The position numbers were made by a program, and so were the translations under genes. 64,000 nucleotides of DNA from Sphingobium sp. EP60837 (lineage in GTDB: Bacteria > Pseudomonadota > Alphaproteobacteria > Sphingomonadales > Sphingomonadaceae). Numbering within the stretch: the stretch's first letter is position 1; every line of letters starts with the position of its first letter. Location: NCBI RefSeq assembly GCF_001658005.1, contig NZ_CP015987.1, forward strand, positions 372,001 through 436,000, in the 5' to 3' direction. Of this stretch, positions 37,275-47,220 are shown piece by piece. Below the pieces are notes generated by a model. That model was not told the DNA's origin and made no database searches. It saw nothing but the letters and a program-made list of their open reading frames with translations.

Positions 37275-39815
37275 TTAAAGCGATCGGAGCGCGCGCGCGG
37301 GGCGGACAGACATGAGCGGTATCGACCCCAGCAATCCTATAGCCAAGGTCAGCATCCCGCCAGCTGTCAGCGTCGCGGTAACCAATATCCAGTCAGGCGA
37401 CCAGGCAAATGTGAAAATCTGCACGATCACGAACCAGGCCGCGCCGAGACCCAGTCCGAAGGCCACTAGCGCGACGATCGTCGCCAACAGCGCATATTCG
37501 ATCGCTTGGGCACCCAATATCTGCCAGCGCGTCGCGCCCAGCGTCTTGAGGATCACACTGTCATAAGCCCGCGTCTGCCGAGATGCCGCGATGGCGCCGA
37601 TCAGCACCGCAATGCCGGCAAGGATCGCGACCGATCCGGCCAGAATTATCGCGGTTGCCATCTGACCTAACAGGAGTGTCACCTGTCCCACCACCTCACC
37701 GACCTCGATGATCGAGATCGATGGGAAGGCGGAAAGCAGCGCGCGCGTCAGCCGCCCTTCCGACTGTTTGGACGACGGGGTCGTCGAAGGCGAGGCCGTG
37801 ATCGTCGCCGCCAGGCTATGGGGAGCGCCCCGCAGGGTGCTGGGTGAAAACACCATGATATAGTTGAAGCCCATCGTCTCCCAATTCACCTGTCGCAGAG
37901 AGGCGATGCGCGCCTCGATCTCCCGCCCAAGAACGGAAACCACCAGCCTGTCTCCGATCCCGACGCCCATGACCTTTGCCGCTTCGCGATCAAGCGAGAC
38001 GAGCGGCGGTCCGTCATAGCCGCCCGGCCACCATTGCCCCTCCACGAGATCGGACCCTTCCGGCAGGCTGTCGCTGTAGGTGACCCCGCGCTCGCCGCGC
38101 AGGAACCAAGCGTCCCTGGGCAATTCCTCAAGGTCCGCGACCCGCGTGCCGCCATAGCCGACGATGGTTCCGCGCAAGGTAGGAACGATGTTGACCTGCG
38201 CGCCCGGTGCTTCCCGCACGATCAGGCGCTGGAAAGCCTGTTGCTGGTCGACGGGAATGTCGAGCACGAACTGGTCGGGGGCGGTGCGCGGCACAGTGTT
38301 GCGAATTTCGGCACTGAGGCTCGACTGGATCGCCGCCAGCGTGACGAATAGGGTGAGGCCGAGCCCCAGCGCCACGACCAACGCACTCGTCTGCGCACCT
38401 GGGCGGTGCAGGTTGGCGACGGCCAGACGCAGCAGCGCCGCCCTGGGCCGCCGCATCCGCCGCGCCATCCTTTGCACGAGCATGCCGATGCCGAGCAGGA
38501 TCACCACCGTCGTCCCAATGGCGCCCAGCACCGAGGCTGCAAACAACGGTTCACGCGCGGTTCCGACGGCGAGCATGACGGTTGCCAGCGCGGCAATCCC
38601 CACGGCAACCGCGCTCGCTCTATCCAGTCCGCGCCGCCTGTCGACCGTCTCCCGGAACAGGGCCGCGGCGGGCAAGGTGCGCGCATGGGCCAGCGCCGGC
38701 ACGATGAACATGAAGGCGACCAGAAGGCCGTAAGCCGCGCTGATCAGGAAGGGCCGGATCGTCAAGGTGAAGGAAGACTGGACGGGCAGCAGGTCACCGG
38801 CCGCCGCCAGCAGCAGTGCGGGCAGCCCCGCCCCCACCAGCAGACCGCAGCCTGTCGCCAAGAGGGCGACTATACCGACCTGCATCAGGTAGATGCGCGA
38901 TATGTCGCTCGACGTCGCGCCCAATATCTTGAGCGTTGCGATGCCGTCGCGCTTGATTGCAAGATAGGAGGTGACGCCATTGCCCACCCCGATCCCCGCA
39001 ATGGCAAGAGCGCTCAACCCGATGAGCGACAGAAACTGGCCCATGCGCTCGAAAAAGCGGCTGATTCCCGGCGCGGCGCGGTCGCGGTCCTTGATCTCGA
39101 ACCCTGCGGCTGGGAAGGCGCGTTTCAACGCATCGGCCGCCGCGCGGACATCCGTCCCGGGCGCCACCCGGATACGATACTTGCTTTCATAAAGGCTGCC
39201 GGGCTGGAGCAAGCCCGCGCGGCGGAGGCCCTCCAGAGACGTGATTGCGACCGGTCCCAGCGTGAAACCTTCCCCCACGCGATCCGGCTCATCCACGATG
39301 ATGTCCCGGATGCGGAAATCCGCGCTGCCGTAGCGCAGATGCTGCCCTGGTCGAAGCGCAAGCCTGTCGGCCAGTCCTTGTCCAATCACCAGCTCGTCGG
39401 CCCGCAGCAGCCCGGCCGAGCCTCTCTTCAGCATCAAAGTGCCGTAAAGCGGATAGGCCCAGTCGACGCCCTTCAGTTCCGTCAACACGGCGGCGGCCCC
39501 ACTGTCGCTGCTCGAGCGTTGCGCCATGGCGCGCAAGCGAATGGTTTCGCTCAGTTGGCCCAGCCGACGGAAGGCGACCTTCTCCTCCCCGCTCGCTTCG
39601 CGCTGCGACATGGCGACTTCGAGATCGCCACCCAGCAACGATTGCCCCCTGCTGGCGATTTCCCCCGTGATGGCGGCGGTCAAATTGCCGATCGTCGCCA
39701 ATGTTGCCACGCCAAGGAAAAGGCAGATGAATAGCAAGCGCAGTCCTCTCAGGCCGCGGCGCAGGTCGCGCAGTGCGATGCGCCAGCAGCCCCGCCAGTC
39801 CAGGCCCTGCCTCAT
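37275..39815 (-). CDS. ABC transporter permease (YbbP/FtsX-like, large)
   Basis: 846 residues. The N-terminal span RLLFICLFLGVATLATIGNL is followed by a periplasmic MacB-type domain, then FtsX-type core spans around residues 260-430, a second periplasmic domain and a final FtsX core near 720-840 (ATAIILAGSVAILAGIAVLI, AIEYALLATIVALVAFGLGL). Two FtsX modules are the YbbP layout. With the ATPase it is thought to extract or export lipids or peptides, often next to a TesA esterase, as here. Its ATG overlaps the ATPase stop (ATGA). A long plus-strand frame opposite it is a shadow. Confidence 0.9.
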   Translation of the reverse strand: MRQGLDWRGCWRIALRDLRRGLRGLRLLFICLFLGVATLATIGNLTAAITGEIASRGQSLLGGDLEVAMSQREASGEEKVAFRRLGQLSETIRLRAMAQRSSSDSGAAAVLTELKGVDWAYPLYGTLMLKRGSAGLLRADELVIGQGLADRLALRPGQHLRYGSADFRIRDIIVDEPDRVGEGFTLGPVAITSLEGLRRAGLLQPGSLYESKYRIRVAPGTDVRAAADALKRAFPAAGFEIKDRDRAAPGISRFFERMGQFLSLIGLSALAIAGIGVGNGVTSYLAIKRDGIATLKILGATSSDISRIYLMQVGIVALLATGCGLLVGAGLPALLLAAAGDLLPVQSSFTLTIRPFLISAAYGLLVAFMFIVPALAHARTLPAAALFRETVDRRRGLDRASAVAVGIAALATVMLAVGTAREPLFAASVLGAIGTTVVILLGIGMLVQRMARRMRRPRAALLRLAVANLHRPGAQTSALVVALGLGLTLFVTLAAIQSSLSAEIRNTVPRTAPDQFVLDIPVDQQQAFQRLIVREAPGAQVNIVPTLRGTIVGYGGTRVADLEELPRDAWFLRGERGVTYSDSLPEGSDLVEGQWWPGGYDGPPLVSLDREAAKVMGVGIGDRLVVSVLGREIEARIASLRQVNWETMGFNYIMVFSPSTLRGAPHSLAATITASPSTTPSSKQSEGRLTRALLSAFPSISIIEVGEVVGQVTLLLGQMATAIILAGSVAILAGIAVLIGAIAASRQTRAYDSVILKTLGATRWQILGAQAIEYALLATIVALVAFGLGLGAAWFVIVQIFTFAWSPDWILVTATLTAGGMLTLAIGLLGSIPLMSVRPARALRSL

Positions 39816-40501
39816 GTCTGTCTTTCGGCCACGATCAGGCCATCGCGCATTTCAACGATGCGGCTGCATCGTTCGGCAAGGGCGGGATCATGGGTGATGA
39901 TGACCAGTGTCGCGCCATTGGCGGCCTGCCGCGCGAAGATCAGGTTTATGATTGCGCCGCTTGTTACCCCATCCAGATTGCCTGTCGGCTCGTCGGCGAA
40001 CAAGATTTCGGGGCCGGGCGCAACGGCACGGGCGATAGCCACGCGCTGCTGCTCGCCGCCGGACAGCTGCGCGGGATAATGGTGCAGCCGGCGGCCGAGC
40101 CCCACAGCCTCCAGTTCGGCCGCAGCCCGCGCGAAAGCGTCCCTTGCACCGGCAAGCTCCAGCGGCACGGCGACATTTTCGATCGCCGTCATCGTCGGCA
40201 GCAAGTGAAAGCTCTGCAGGACGATGCCGATCCGGCCGCGCCGTGCCCGCGCCAGTCCGTCCTCATCGAGCGGGCCATAGTCTATGTCGGCGACCCGCAC
40301 CTCTCCCGCGCTGGCGCGCTCCAGTCCGGACAGGATTGCCATCAGCGACGATTTCCCCGACCCCGATGGCCCCAGGATCCCCAGGCTTTCTCCCCGCCGG
40401 ATCGACAGGTCAACGCCCTTCAATATGTTTGTCTGTCCCAGAGACAGGGTGACATTGCGCGCCTGGATGGCGATATGGGTTGGATCAGACGAACCGTGCA
40501 T
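39812..40501 (-). CDS. ABC transporter ATP-binding protein (YbbA/LolD-like)
   Basis: 229 residues from ATG 40501 (MHGSSDPTHIAIQARNVTLS); the frame from 40567 would run into the divergent esterase gene. Walker A is GPSGSGKSSL, the Q-loop follows VLQSFHLLPTMT, the signature is LSGGEQQRVAIARA, Walker B is ILFADEPTGNLD and the H-loop is VIITHDPALA. It powers the downstream YbbP permease (4-bp overlap). The gene pair divergent from a TesA-type esterase reproduces the ybbA-ybbP-tesA neighbourhood of enterobacteria. Only 18 bp separate the two starts, so the promoters must overlap or lie within the genes. Confidence 0.95.
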   Translation of the reverse strand: MHGSSDPTHIAIQARNVTLSLGQTNILKGVDLSIRRGESLGILGPSGSGKSSLMAILSGLERASAGEVRVADIDYGPLDEDGLARARRGRIGIVLQSFHLLPTMTAIENVAVPLELAGARDAFARAAAELEAVGLGRRLHHYPAQLSGGEQQRVAIARAVAPGPEILFADEPTGNLDGVTSGAIINLIFARQAANGATLVIITHDPALAERCSRIVEMRDGLIVAERQT

Positions 40502-40519
40502 GAATGAAGGAAAATCCCG

Positions 40520-41221
40520 ATGGCGCGACAATGGCCAACATATGTGGCCTGGGGACTCATTGTGCAATTGCTCGCCGCCTGCTCGGGCGAGCCAGCATCG
40601 AACAATGCCGCCCCCTCACGCACGCGCGCGGAAGGCCGCGCGGCGTCGATCGGCGAGCGAAAGCTGATCCTGGCATTTGGCGACAGCCTTTATGCGGGCT
40701 ATGGCGTCGCCCAGAATGAAAGCTTCCCGCACGAGCTGGAAAAGGCCTTGAAGGCGCGGGGAGACGCCGTTGAAGTCCGCAATGCGGGCGTGTCGGGAGA
40801 AACCACGCAGGGTGGTCTTCAGCGGCTAGCCTTCACCCTGGACGGCTTGCCGCGGAAACCCGATCTGGTTCTGCTGGGCCTGGGCGGCAACGACATGTTG
40901 CGGGGCCTGGACCCGGCGCAGAGCGAGAAAAACCTGCGGGCCATGCTGGACATGCTGAAGGCGCGGAAACTGCCTGTCATGCTGACAGGCATGCTGGCCG
41001 CGCCGAACATGGGCGCAGCCTATGCGGACCGTTTCAACGCTATTTATCCCGCAGTGGCGAAGGACTATGGCGTTCCACTATATCCCTTCTTCCTAGAAGG
41101 CGTGGTTGGCAATGCCAAATATATGCAGCCAGACTCCATCCACCCCAATCCGGCCGGCGTAGACATCATCGTCGGCAAGATAGCGCCTCAGGTCCTTGGT
41201 CGCTTGGCCTCACAACGATAG
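40520..41221 (+). CDS. GDSL/SGNH esterase, TesA-like lipoprotein
   Basis: 233 residues. A short signal with lipobox LLAAC puts it on the membrane as a lipoprotein. The SGNH blocks are present: AFGDSLYAGYG (catalytic Ser), AGVSGETTQGG (Gly), LGLGGNDMLRG (Asn) and DSIHPN with the Asp-x-x-His pair. TesA-type enzymes hydrolyse thioesters, arylesters and lysophospholipids in the periplasm. Divergent from the YbbA/YbbP transporter genes, which suggests joint work on lipid or lysolipid substrates. Confidence 0.92.
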   Translation: MARQWPTYVAWGLIVQLLAACSGEPASNNAAPSRTRAEGRAASIGERKLILAFGDSLYAGYGVAQNESFPHELEKALKARGDAVEVRNAGVSGETTQGGLQRLAFTLDGLPRKPDLVLLGLGGNDMLRGLDPAQSEKNLRAMLDMLKARKLPVMLTGMLAAPNMGAAYADRFNAIYPAVAKDYGVPLYPFFLEGVVGNAKYMQPDSIHPNPAGVDIIVGKIAPQVLGRLASQR

Positions 41222-41327
41222 AAGCTGCCACCGTTGTGCGCACTGGACACAGAAGCGGCATGCGAGTCCAGTCTGCCATTCGGCTTCGCGCAGCAGTTAC
41301 TCGGCATGACGCCAATTGGCCCGGCGC

Positions 41328-42782
41328 TCAGTCCCTGTGTGGACTTCCCTGTCCAACACTACTCCATTCGACGTTTCGTGTCGCGTACATCACGCTTGCA
41401 AGAGCAAGCAGCAGCAGAACCGAACCGATCAATAGCGACCATGCCTCAAGACTGAGGAGCACGAAGAGCAGCGCGTACAATCCAATCAGCAGCGCGCCTA
41501 CGAATCGACCGCGTCGCCAGCTCCCCAGCACCGTAGCGCTGTAAGCCGATAGCAGGCCGATGATCGCGCCTGCGCCCAAAAGATAAGCCGGGGTGAAGCC
41601 GATCACTTCTGCAAAGGCGAGCAGCAACACGAAAAACAGCACAAGCGCTGCCCCGGTCAGCAAATATTCCGCCGCTGCGACCTTCGCCCCGCCGACAATG
41701 TCGAACAGCAGGAATGTCAGAAAGGTGAACCCGATAAACAGGAAGCCATATTTTACTGATCGATCTACCTTCGAATAGAGGTTGATCGGCTCGATGAGAC
41801 CGACAGTCACAGCCCGCGAATTGCCACTGACGGCTTCTACAGTCCGGCCAGGGTCGCGGCTGACAGCTGATGCCCTACTGTCGATGACCGGTGCCATTGC
41901 ATAGCCGGAGTCGTCATTCAGAAGTGGCGGTCCGAGTTCCTCCATAGCCACGGGAGGCTGGCCGAGCGCCAACTTGTCGATCACATAACGTGCAGTAAAG
42001 CCGCGGTCCGAGATAGTGCGCCTTTCCGGAAGGAAAGCCCCACCAAAACTTGGGCTCGGCCATGTCGATCTCACTTCCCAATGGGTCTTGCCACCTCGTG
42101 GCACTAGACTCAGCGAACGACTGCCCCGCAAGCCAAAGTCATAGGTTACAGCTAGCCTTCCTTCCCCCGTCCATGGGACAAAAGCGAAGAAACCCTGTCC
42201 GCCCGTGGCCCCAGGACCTTTGCCCGGCTGCACCGCAAGCGCCTTTCCGGCAACAGAAAACGAACCACCGTTGGTCAGCCCGCGGGCATCGGACGCTCCA
42301 ATGCGCAGTTCCGCGCGGTCCCATAATAACCGCTCTGCAGTGATGCCGAATCGCGGCAAGTCCTGCGGCAGCTCGAAACGGGCGGTCCCTTTAATATGTG
42401 CGTCATAGAGGACGCTGCGATAGATCGATTTGCGGCGTTCCTCCGGCCTGACGACGGTCGTGACGAAATTCTCGACCGGGGAAATGTAGAGCAGCTTTTC
42501 GATTTCGACAGTGCGGGTAATCGTTTGCCCGCCAACCTGCTCCTCTTGCACTTGGGCGATGCGGAATGGAACCGCGACGACCGGACCGGCGATAATCTGA
42601 GGCCCGCCCCATCCTGCGTTGATCGCATCCTGGGCAGTCTGTGACTGGCTCTGTCGATCCCACACGAGTGCATAAACCAGCATCAAGGGCACAATGAGCG
42701 CCAATGCCACCAGTGCCGCGAATAGAAGCTTGATCCCGGGCGAACGCGCTTTGCGTGATCCTTCGGCTGTGCCTTCGATCAA
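41328..42782 (-). CDS. creD: CreD-like inner-membrane protein
   Basis: 484 residues starting with TTG 42782 behind GGGAGGAAAC, a strong ribosome site. The N-terminal span LLFAALVALALIVPLMLVYA precedes a large periplasmic domain (GWGGPQIIAGPVVAVPFR, RKSIYRSVLYDAHIKGTARF), then five or more C-terminal spans from about residue 345 (KYGFLFIGFTFLTFLLFDIV). The CreD family is linked in enterobacteria to the CreBC regulon and envelope/colicin phenotypes; no creBC genes are seen here. Ends YATRNVEWSS, as family members do. Confidence 0.93.
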   Translation of the reverse strand: MIEGTAEGSRKARSPGIKLLFAALVALALIVPLMLVYALVWDRQSQSQTAQDAINAGWGGPQIIAGPVVAVPFRIAQVQEEQVGGQTITRTVEIEKLLYISPVENFVTTVVRPEERRKSIYRSVLYDAHIKGTARFELPQDLPRFGITAERLLWDRAELRIGASDARGLTNGGSFSVAGKALAVQPGKGPGATGGQGFFAFVPWTGEGRLAVTYDFGLRGSRSLSLVPRGGKTHWEVRSTWPSPSFGGAFLPERRTISDRGFTARYVIDKLALGQPPVAMEELGPPLLNDDSGYAMAPVIDSRASAVSRDPGRTVEAVSGNSRAVTVGLIEPINLYSKVDRSVKYGFLFIGFTFLTFLLFDIVGGAKVAAAEYLLTGAALVLFFVLLLAFAEVIGFTPAYLLGAGAIIGLLSAYSATVLGSWRRGRFVGALLIGLYALLFVLLSLEAWSLLIGSVLLLLALASVMYATRNVEWSSVGQGSPHRD

Positions 42783-43013
42783 TGTTTCCTCCCACAGGAT
42801 AGGATCATTATGATCCCACCATAGCTATCGCCAGGGCTGAGGGATACGGGCCAGCGGGGTGCAACCAACTAAGGCGCGGGCGATTTGGCATGAAAAGCCG
42901 CGCTACAAGTTGATCTGGGGATTGGCACTCGCTCACGCCAGGGCTGACATATGTCGAGATCATGGGCTGCGAGCCTTATTGCACCTTGGCGGTCCGCCTA
43001 TTCTGGAAGGGAT

Positions 43014-44126
43014 CTATGAGGCCTTGGCGCTGATGGCCTTGGCCGCTTCAAACGGTCGATCCAGTTCAAGCCGTTCCGCGGCGGCCAAAGCATCGTTGAA
43101 GCCTGCACCGCAGAATATGGGAATACCGCTTGCCTCCATCTCGTTCAGCAGCGCACCCTTGGCCCCCTGCTTGCAGCTTCCTTCGACGTCTCTAATGAAG
43201 ACCGCAGCCACCCGCCCAGGGAAATCGCGCACGACCCGCGCGTAAATCTCGACGTCATGCTGGCCATTGTCGCCGATCAGCAGGAAACGGAGCTGCGGGT
43301 AAAAAGCGAGTATGGCCTCGATGGCAGCGAGCTTGTGCGTATCATGCGCCGCCTTGATTAGCTTGCCAGGGTCGATGCCATAGTCTGTTAGGAACATGGG
43401 TCCATGGGGAATACCGTTTCGTTCCATGAACTCGGCGATGAAGCCGTAGAGATTCCACGGACTGGACGACACATAGAAGAAAGGCCGGGCGGGTGCTTGA
43501 TGATCATGGGCGATCATCTGGTAAAGCTTCGCCGCGCCCGGCACGGCCAGCCTGTCCTGCGGGCGATCCACCAGTACCCTGCGCCAATTCTTGACGAAGT
43601 TCGTTGCCCCGGTTTCCACGACTGTATCGTCAATGTCGGATATGACGCCCCAATGGCTGTCCAACGCGGGCGCCATGATGGGCACCGCCATCTTAACTTG
43701 CTGCGCCTCCCGCTCGGGGGTTGATACCACCGCCTCTTCCCACCTGGTGGTCTCCGGCAGCGGCTTTTTGAGCGGGAGCGCGAAGCTGAAATAGCCTTCT
43801 TCGTCGGTCCACGTTTCGGCCGTCCCTCCGTAAGCGTCGCAACGGACACAGATTTCCGGCACTTCTTCGCTATTGTAGATCGCCATCATCGCGCGCAAGC
43901 GGGACAGTGTTCCCTCGCCCGCATCAAGCGGATCTCTGAATCGGATAACGCGGCCCGAGAAGCGGACCTCACGATCGTTGCGATAGCCGGCATAGGTGAG
44001 CAATCGGATTTTTCGCGCAGGGTCCTCATCCCTGAAAAGTAGGTCCTCGATGCGGTCGATGTCAGCTTCCACATCCACTGCGGCGGCGCGCAGGAAAGTG
44101 CTAAAAAAGGAGCGCTGCTCGGTCAT
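43014..44126 (-). CDS. App1-family (DUF2183) phosphatidate-phosphatase-like protein
   Basis: 370 residues. The C-terminal part holds the HAD-like App1 catalytic motif SDIDDTVVETGATN and later FYVSSSPWNLYGFIAEF, FLLIGDNGQHDVEIY and VAAVFIRDV. The N-terminal half (VRFSGRVIRFRDPLDAGEG, TWTDEEGYFSFALP) is a beta-rich domain usual in bacterial members. It likely dephosphorylates phosphatidate or a related lipid phosphate in the cytoplasm. The gene stands alone between creD (same strand) and the divergent RTX-type gene. Confidence 0.92.
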   Translation of the reverse strand: MTEQRSFFSTFLRAAAVDVEADIDRIEDLLFRDEDPARKIRLLTYAGYRNDREVRFSGRVIRFRDPLDAGEGTLSRLRAMMAIYNSEEVPEICVRCDAYGGTAETWTDEEGYFSFALPLKKPLPETTRWEEAVVSTPEREAQQVKMAVPIMAPALDSHWGVISDIDDTVVETGATNFVKNWRRVLVDRPQDRLAVPGAAKLYQMIAHDHQAPARPFFYVSSSPWNLYGFIAEFMERNGIPHGPMFLTDYGIDPGKLIKAAHDTHKLAAIEAILAFYPQLRFLLIGDNGQHDVEIYARVVRDFPGRVAAVFIRDVEGSCKQGAKGALLNEMEASGIPIFCGAGFNDALAAAERLELDRPFEAAKAISAKAS

Positions 44127-44283
44127 GCCTGAGCCAACGAGGCGGCGATGGACCGGTTCCCCTTCGCACGCAGCTTATGTCTCTTTATGGTGCGCCGTCC
44201 CCATTGCTTCCGTCTCGACTGTGATACGGGCTTGATGTTATCGTCCATGTCACGGACATGGAGCTGCGGGAGGGGGACGGGCT

Positions 44284-47220
44284 ATGACGATCTATGCCGC
44301 ATCAGGGGCGGAGTTTGACGCCAACTCCACCTACGCAAGAACGCAGGCCCATTCCGACGCCGCGACGCTGGCGGATGGCAGCGCGATCTTCATCTGGGTG
44401 GACGCCGATTTCAACACGAGCGCTAATCGCTACATCCGGGCGAAAATCTATGCGCCTGACGGGTCCGCGCAGAGTGCCGAATTGACGCTCGTATCAGGAT
44501 CGAGCTTCATAAATCCGGCGGTAGCCGGCCTGACGGGTGGCGGTTTCGTCGTCACCTGGGAAGGTCAGATGACCGTCCAGGCGCAAATTTTCGACGCAAA
44601 TGGTGTGGCTGCCGGAGCCGCCTTCAACGTGAGCCCGGCCGGTCTCTCCGCCGACCGCCCCGATGTGACGGCGCTCGATGGCGGCGGCTTCGCAATCAGC
44701 TGGCATGATGAAAGAACCAGCGGCACCGATACGTCGCGATCCGGCGTCCATGTCCGCAGCTTCGACCAATATGGCGCAGCGCTGCAGCCGGACACACTCG
44801 TCAACCTTGCCACAATCGGCAACCAGGCAGATGCGTCGATTGCGGCCCTGCCCGGCGGCGGCTATGTCGTCACCTTCACGGACCGGGGCGGCTCGAGCTG
44901 GCTGATCAAGGCGCGCATCTATGATGCGGCAGGCGCGCCGGTCGGATCGGAATTTGTCGTCAATAGCGGGGCTGGCGCGACATCGGTTGAGTCGTCGGTG
45001 ACTGTGCTTGCCAGCGGTGCCTTCGCCGTCGCCTGGTATGAGACCGGTACGGCCGGGAGCGGTCATGCAATCCAGCTTTTCTCTGCATCGGGCGGACGGA
45101 TCGGATCGCAGATAAACGTGCCAAACGGCCTGTCGGGCACGCAGGTCGGCCCCAAATTGGTGGCGCTCGCCGAGGGCGGATTTGCCCTTGCATGGACTGC
45201 CAACACTGGGACGCTGAGCGATGGGTCGGGCCGCGCAGTGTTCGTCCAAGTCTTCGATGCGATGGGTCAGGCAGCCGGCGGTCCCATGCTCGCCAACAGC
45301 CAGACCCTTGGCGACCAGTTCGATCCGACGATTACCGCCCTGGGATCGGGTGGCTTCATGGTCAGCTGGACAGATAGTGCGGGCGCCGGAGCCGATGACG
45401 ATCAGGTGAAGGCCCGGATCTTCACCCCGCAATATCCGGTCGAGATCACGTCGGACGGAGGCGCAGACGATGCCACCGTCACAGCCAACGAAAATCAGCT
45501 GAGCGTCACCCAGGTCGGGGCGACCGCCGGTAGTGCGTCGGCCGATATTCGCTACACGATCGATGGCGGCGAGGATGCGGGACTGTTCACCATCGATACC
45601 GCGTCCGGCCTGCTCAGCTTCCTCATGGCGCCGGACTTTGAAAGCCCATGGGGGAGCGACAATCTCTACACCGTTCGGGTCCGGGCGAGCAATATTTACT
45701 ACAGCGATGCCCAGACAATCACTGTCAGCATCGGCGATGTGAATGAAGCGCCCCGCATCATCTCCAATGGTGGCGGCACGACCGCCTCACTACAACGACA
45801 GGAAAATTCGATCGCAGTGACTACTGTGGTTGCTTCCGATTTAGAAGGCGACGGAGTCACCTATGCGATCGCGGGCGGACCCGACGCGCATCTATTTGCC
45901 ATCGACGCCGCGACAGGCGTGCTGACCTTCATCAATGCGCCAGACTTTGAGGCTCCGACGGATTTCGCCGAAGATAATTTCTACACCGTCGTGGTCGCCG
46001 CCAGCGATGGAACGCTTTCTTCAATCCAGCGGATCGAAATCCTCGTTGAAAATGTCAACGAGGCCCCACGCATCACCTCCTATGGTGGGGCCACTACGGC
46101 AGCTGTCCCCGTCATGGAAAACCAGCAGACAGGCGCACTCGTCCAGGCGACGGACGTCGAGAGTGGCGCAGTAACCTATGCGATCGCGGGGGGAGCCGAC
46201 GCCGCATTGTTCACCATCAACACGGCGACGGGTGAACTGCGGTTCAGAGCTGCGCCGGATTTTGAAATGCCTGCAGACGCTGACCGCAACAATGTCTATA
46301 ACGTGCTGGTCTCTGCGAGCGATGGAACTTTGTCTGCCACGCAGATGATCGAAATACGCGTCGAAAACGCCAATGAAGCACCTCTATTTCGGTCTTATGC
46401 CGGAGCCAGCAGCGTCTCTCTTGCGATCAGCGAAAACCAGCAAGGCGCGGCGTTCGTAAATGCAATCGACCCCGACGGCGCTGTCGTGACCTATGCATTG
46501 GCAGGTGCGGATGCCAATATGTTCGTGATCAACATGTTGTCCGGGGAACTGCGTTTCAAATCCGCGCCCGATTTCGAAGCACCATCCGATGTGGATCGCA
46601 ATAATGCCTATGAGGTTCAGGTCACCGCCACAGACGGGAGTCTGAGCAGCGTTCAGTCGCTCCTGATCAGCGTAACCGACCTGACTGAGGCCGCCTATAT
46701 CATCGGCACTGCCGGAAACGACCTCATCTCGGCGAGCAAAACGGTCGCCGGACAAGCTTTTGCGACAGCCTATGGGGACCGGATCGAGGGTCGAGGTGGT
46801 GCGGATATAATTTCCGGCGGAGGAGGCAACGACATTATAGACGGCGGAGCCGGTAATGACCGCCTGAATGGCGAAGCTGGGGCCGACATGCTCACCGGCG
46901 GGCTTGGCGCGGATATTTTTGAGTTTGCGAGCATCGCAGACAGCGGACCGGCCACGACCGATCGCATCATTGACTTCAGCCGACAACAGGGTGATATCAT
47001 TTCGCTGGCGAACATCGACGCCAAGTCGTCAACAGTTGCGAACGATGCTTTTAAGTTCATCGGCACGAAGGCGTTCAGTAAGGAGGCCGGGCAGCTTCGC
47101 TATGATCAGTTCGGTGGAAACAGCTATTTGTCGGGCGATGTAAACGGTGATGCCATCGCTGATTTCCAGATCGAAATAATCGGCAGCGTCAAGTTTGCTG
47201 CCAACGATTTTATCCTGTAA
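44284..47220 (+). CDS. Large secreted cadherin-like/RTX protein
   Basis: 978 residues without a signal peptide, as for type I secretion. Residues about 1-385 contain six or seven repeats of the form ALGSGGFMVSW / ALDGGGFAISWHD, likely a beta-propeller. Residues 390-800 carry four cadherin-like units, each ending with NEAPRI or similar and containing YAIAGG-DA-LF-ID--TG-L-F--APDFE. Residues 830-880 hold RTX nonapeptides GGGGNDIIDGG, GAGNDRLNG, GGLGADIF that bind calcium, followed by a serralysin-type C-terminal domain (IIDFSRQQGDIISL, FQIEIIG...FAANDFIL). Strong SD GGGAGGGGG precedes ATG 44284. Likely an adhesin or matrix protein; no transporter genes are adjacent. Confidence 0.9.
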   Translation: MTIYAASGAEFDANSTYARTQAHSDAATLADGSAIFIWVDADFNTSANRYIRAKIYAPDGSAQSAELTLVSGSSFINPAVAGLTGGGFVVTWEGQMTVQAQIFDANGVAAGAAFNVSPAGLSADRPDVTALDGGGFAISWHDERTSGTDTSRSGVHVRSFDQYGAALQPDTLVNLATIGNQADASIAALPGGGYVVTFTDRGGSSWLIKARIYDAAGAPVGSEFVVNSGAGATSVESSVTVLASGAFAVAWYETGTAGSGHAIQLFSASGGRIGSQINVPNGLSGTQVGPKLVALAEGGFALAWTANTGTLSDGSGRAVFVQVFDAMGQAAGGPMLANSQTLGDQFDPTITALGSGGFMVSWTDSAGAGADDDQVKARIFTPQYPVEITSDGGADDATVTANENQLSVTQVGATAGSASADIRYTIDGGEDAGLFTIDTASGLLSFLMAPDFESPWGSDNLYTVRVRASNIYYSDAQTITVSIGDVNEAPRIISNGGGTTASLQRQENSIAVTTVVASDLEGDGVTYAIAGGPDAHLFAIDAATGVLTFINAPDFEAPTDFAEDNFYTVVVAASDGTLSSIQRIEILVENVNEAPRITSYGGATTAAVPVMENQQTGALVQATDVESGAVTYAIAGGADAALFTINTATGELRFRAAPDFEMPADADRNNVYNVLVSASDGTLSATQMIEIRVENANEAPLFRSYAGASSVSLAISENQQGAAFVNAIDPDGAVVTYALAGADANMFVINMLSGELRFKSAPDFEAPSDVDRNNAYEVQVTATDGSLSSVQSLLISVTDLTEAAYIIGTAGNDLISASKTVAGQAFATAYGDRIEGRGGADIISGGGGNDIIDGGAGNDRLNGEAGADMLTGGLGADIFEFASIADSGPATTDRIIDFSRQQGDIISLANIDAKSSTVANDAFKFIGTKAFSKEAGQLRYDQFGGNSYLSGDVNGDAIADFQIEIIGSVKFAANDFIL

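Noticed and set aside
38406..39734. 442-residue plus-strand open frame opposite the YbbP permease
   Set aside because: Gln/Arg/His-rich composition, no domain, and fully antisense to a well-conserved permease; it is a GC-rich shadow frame.
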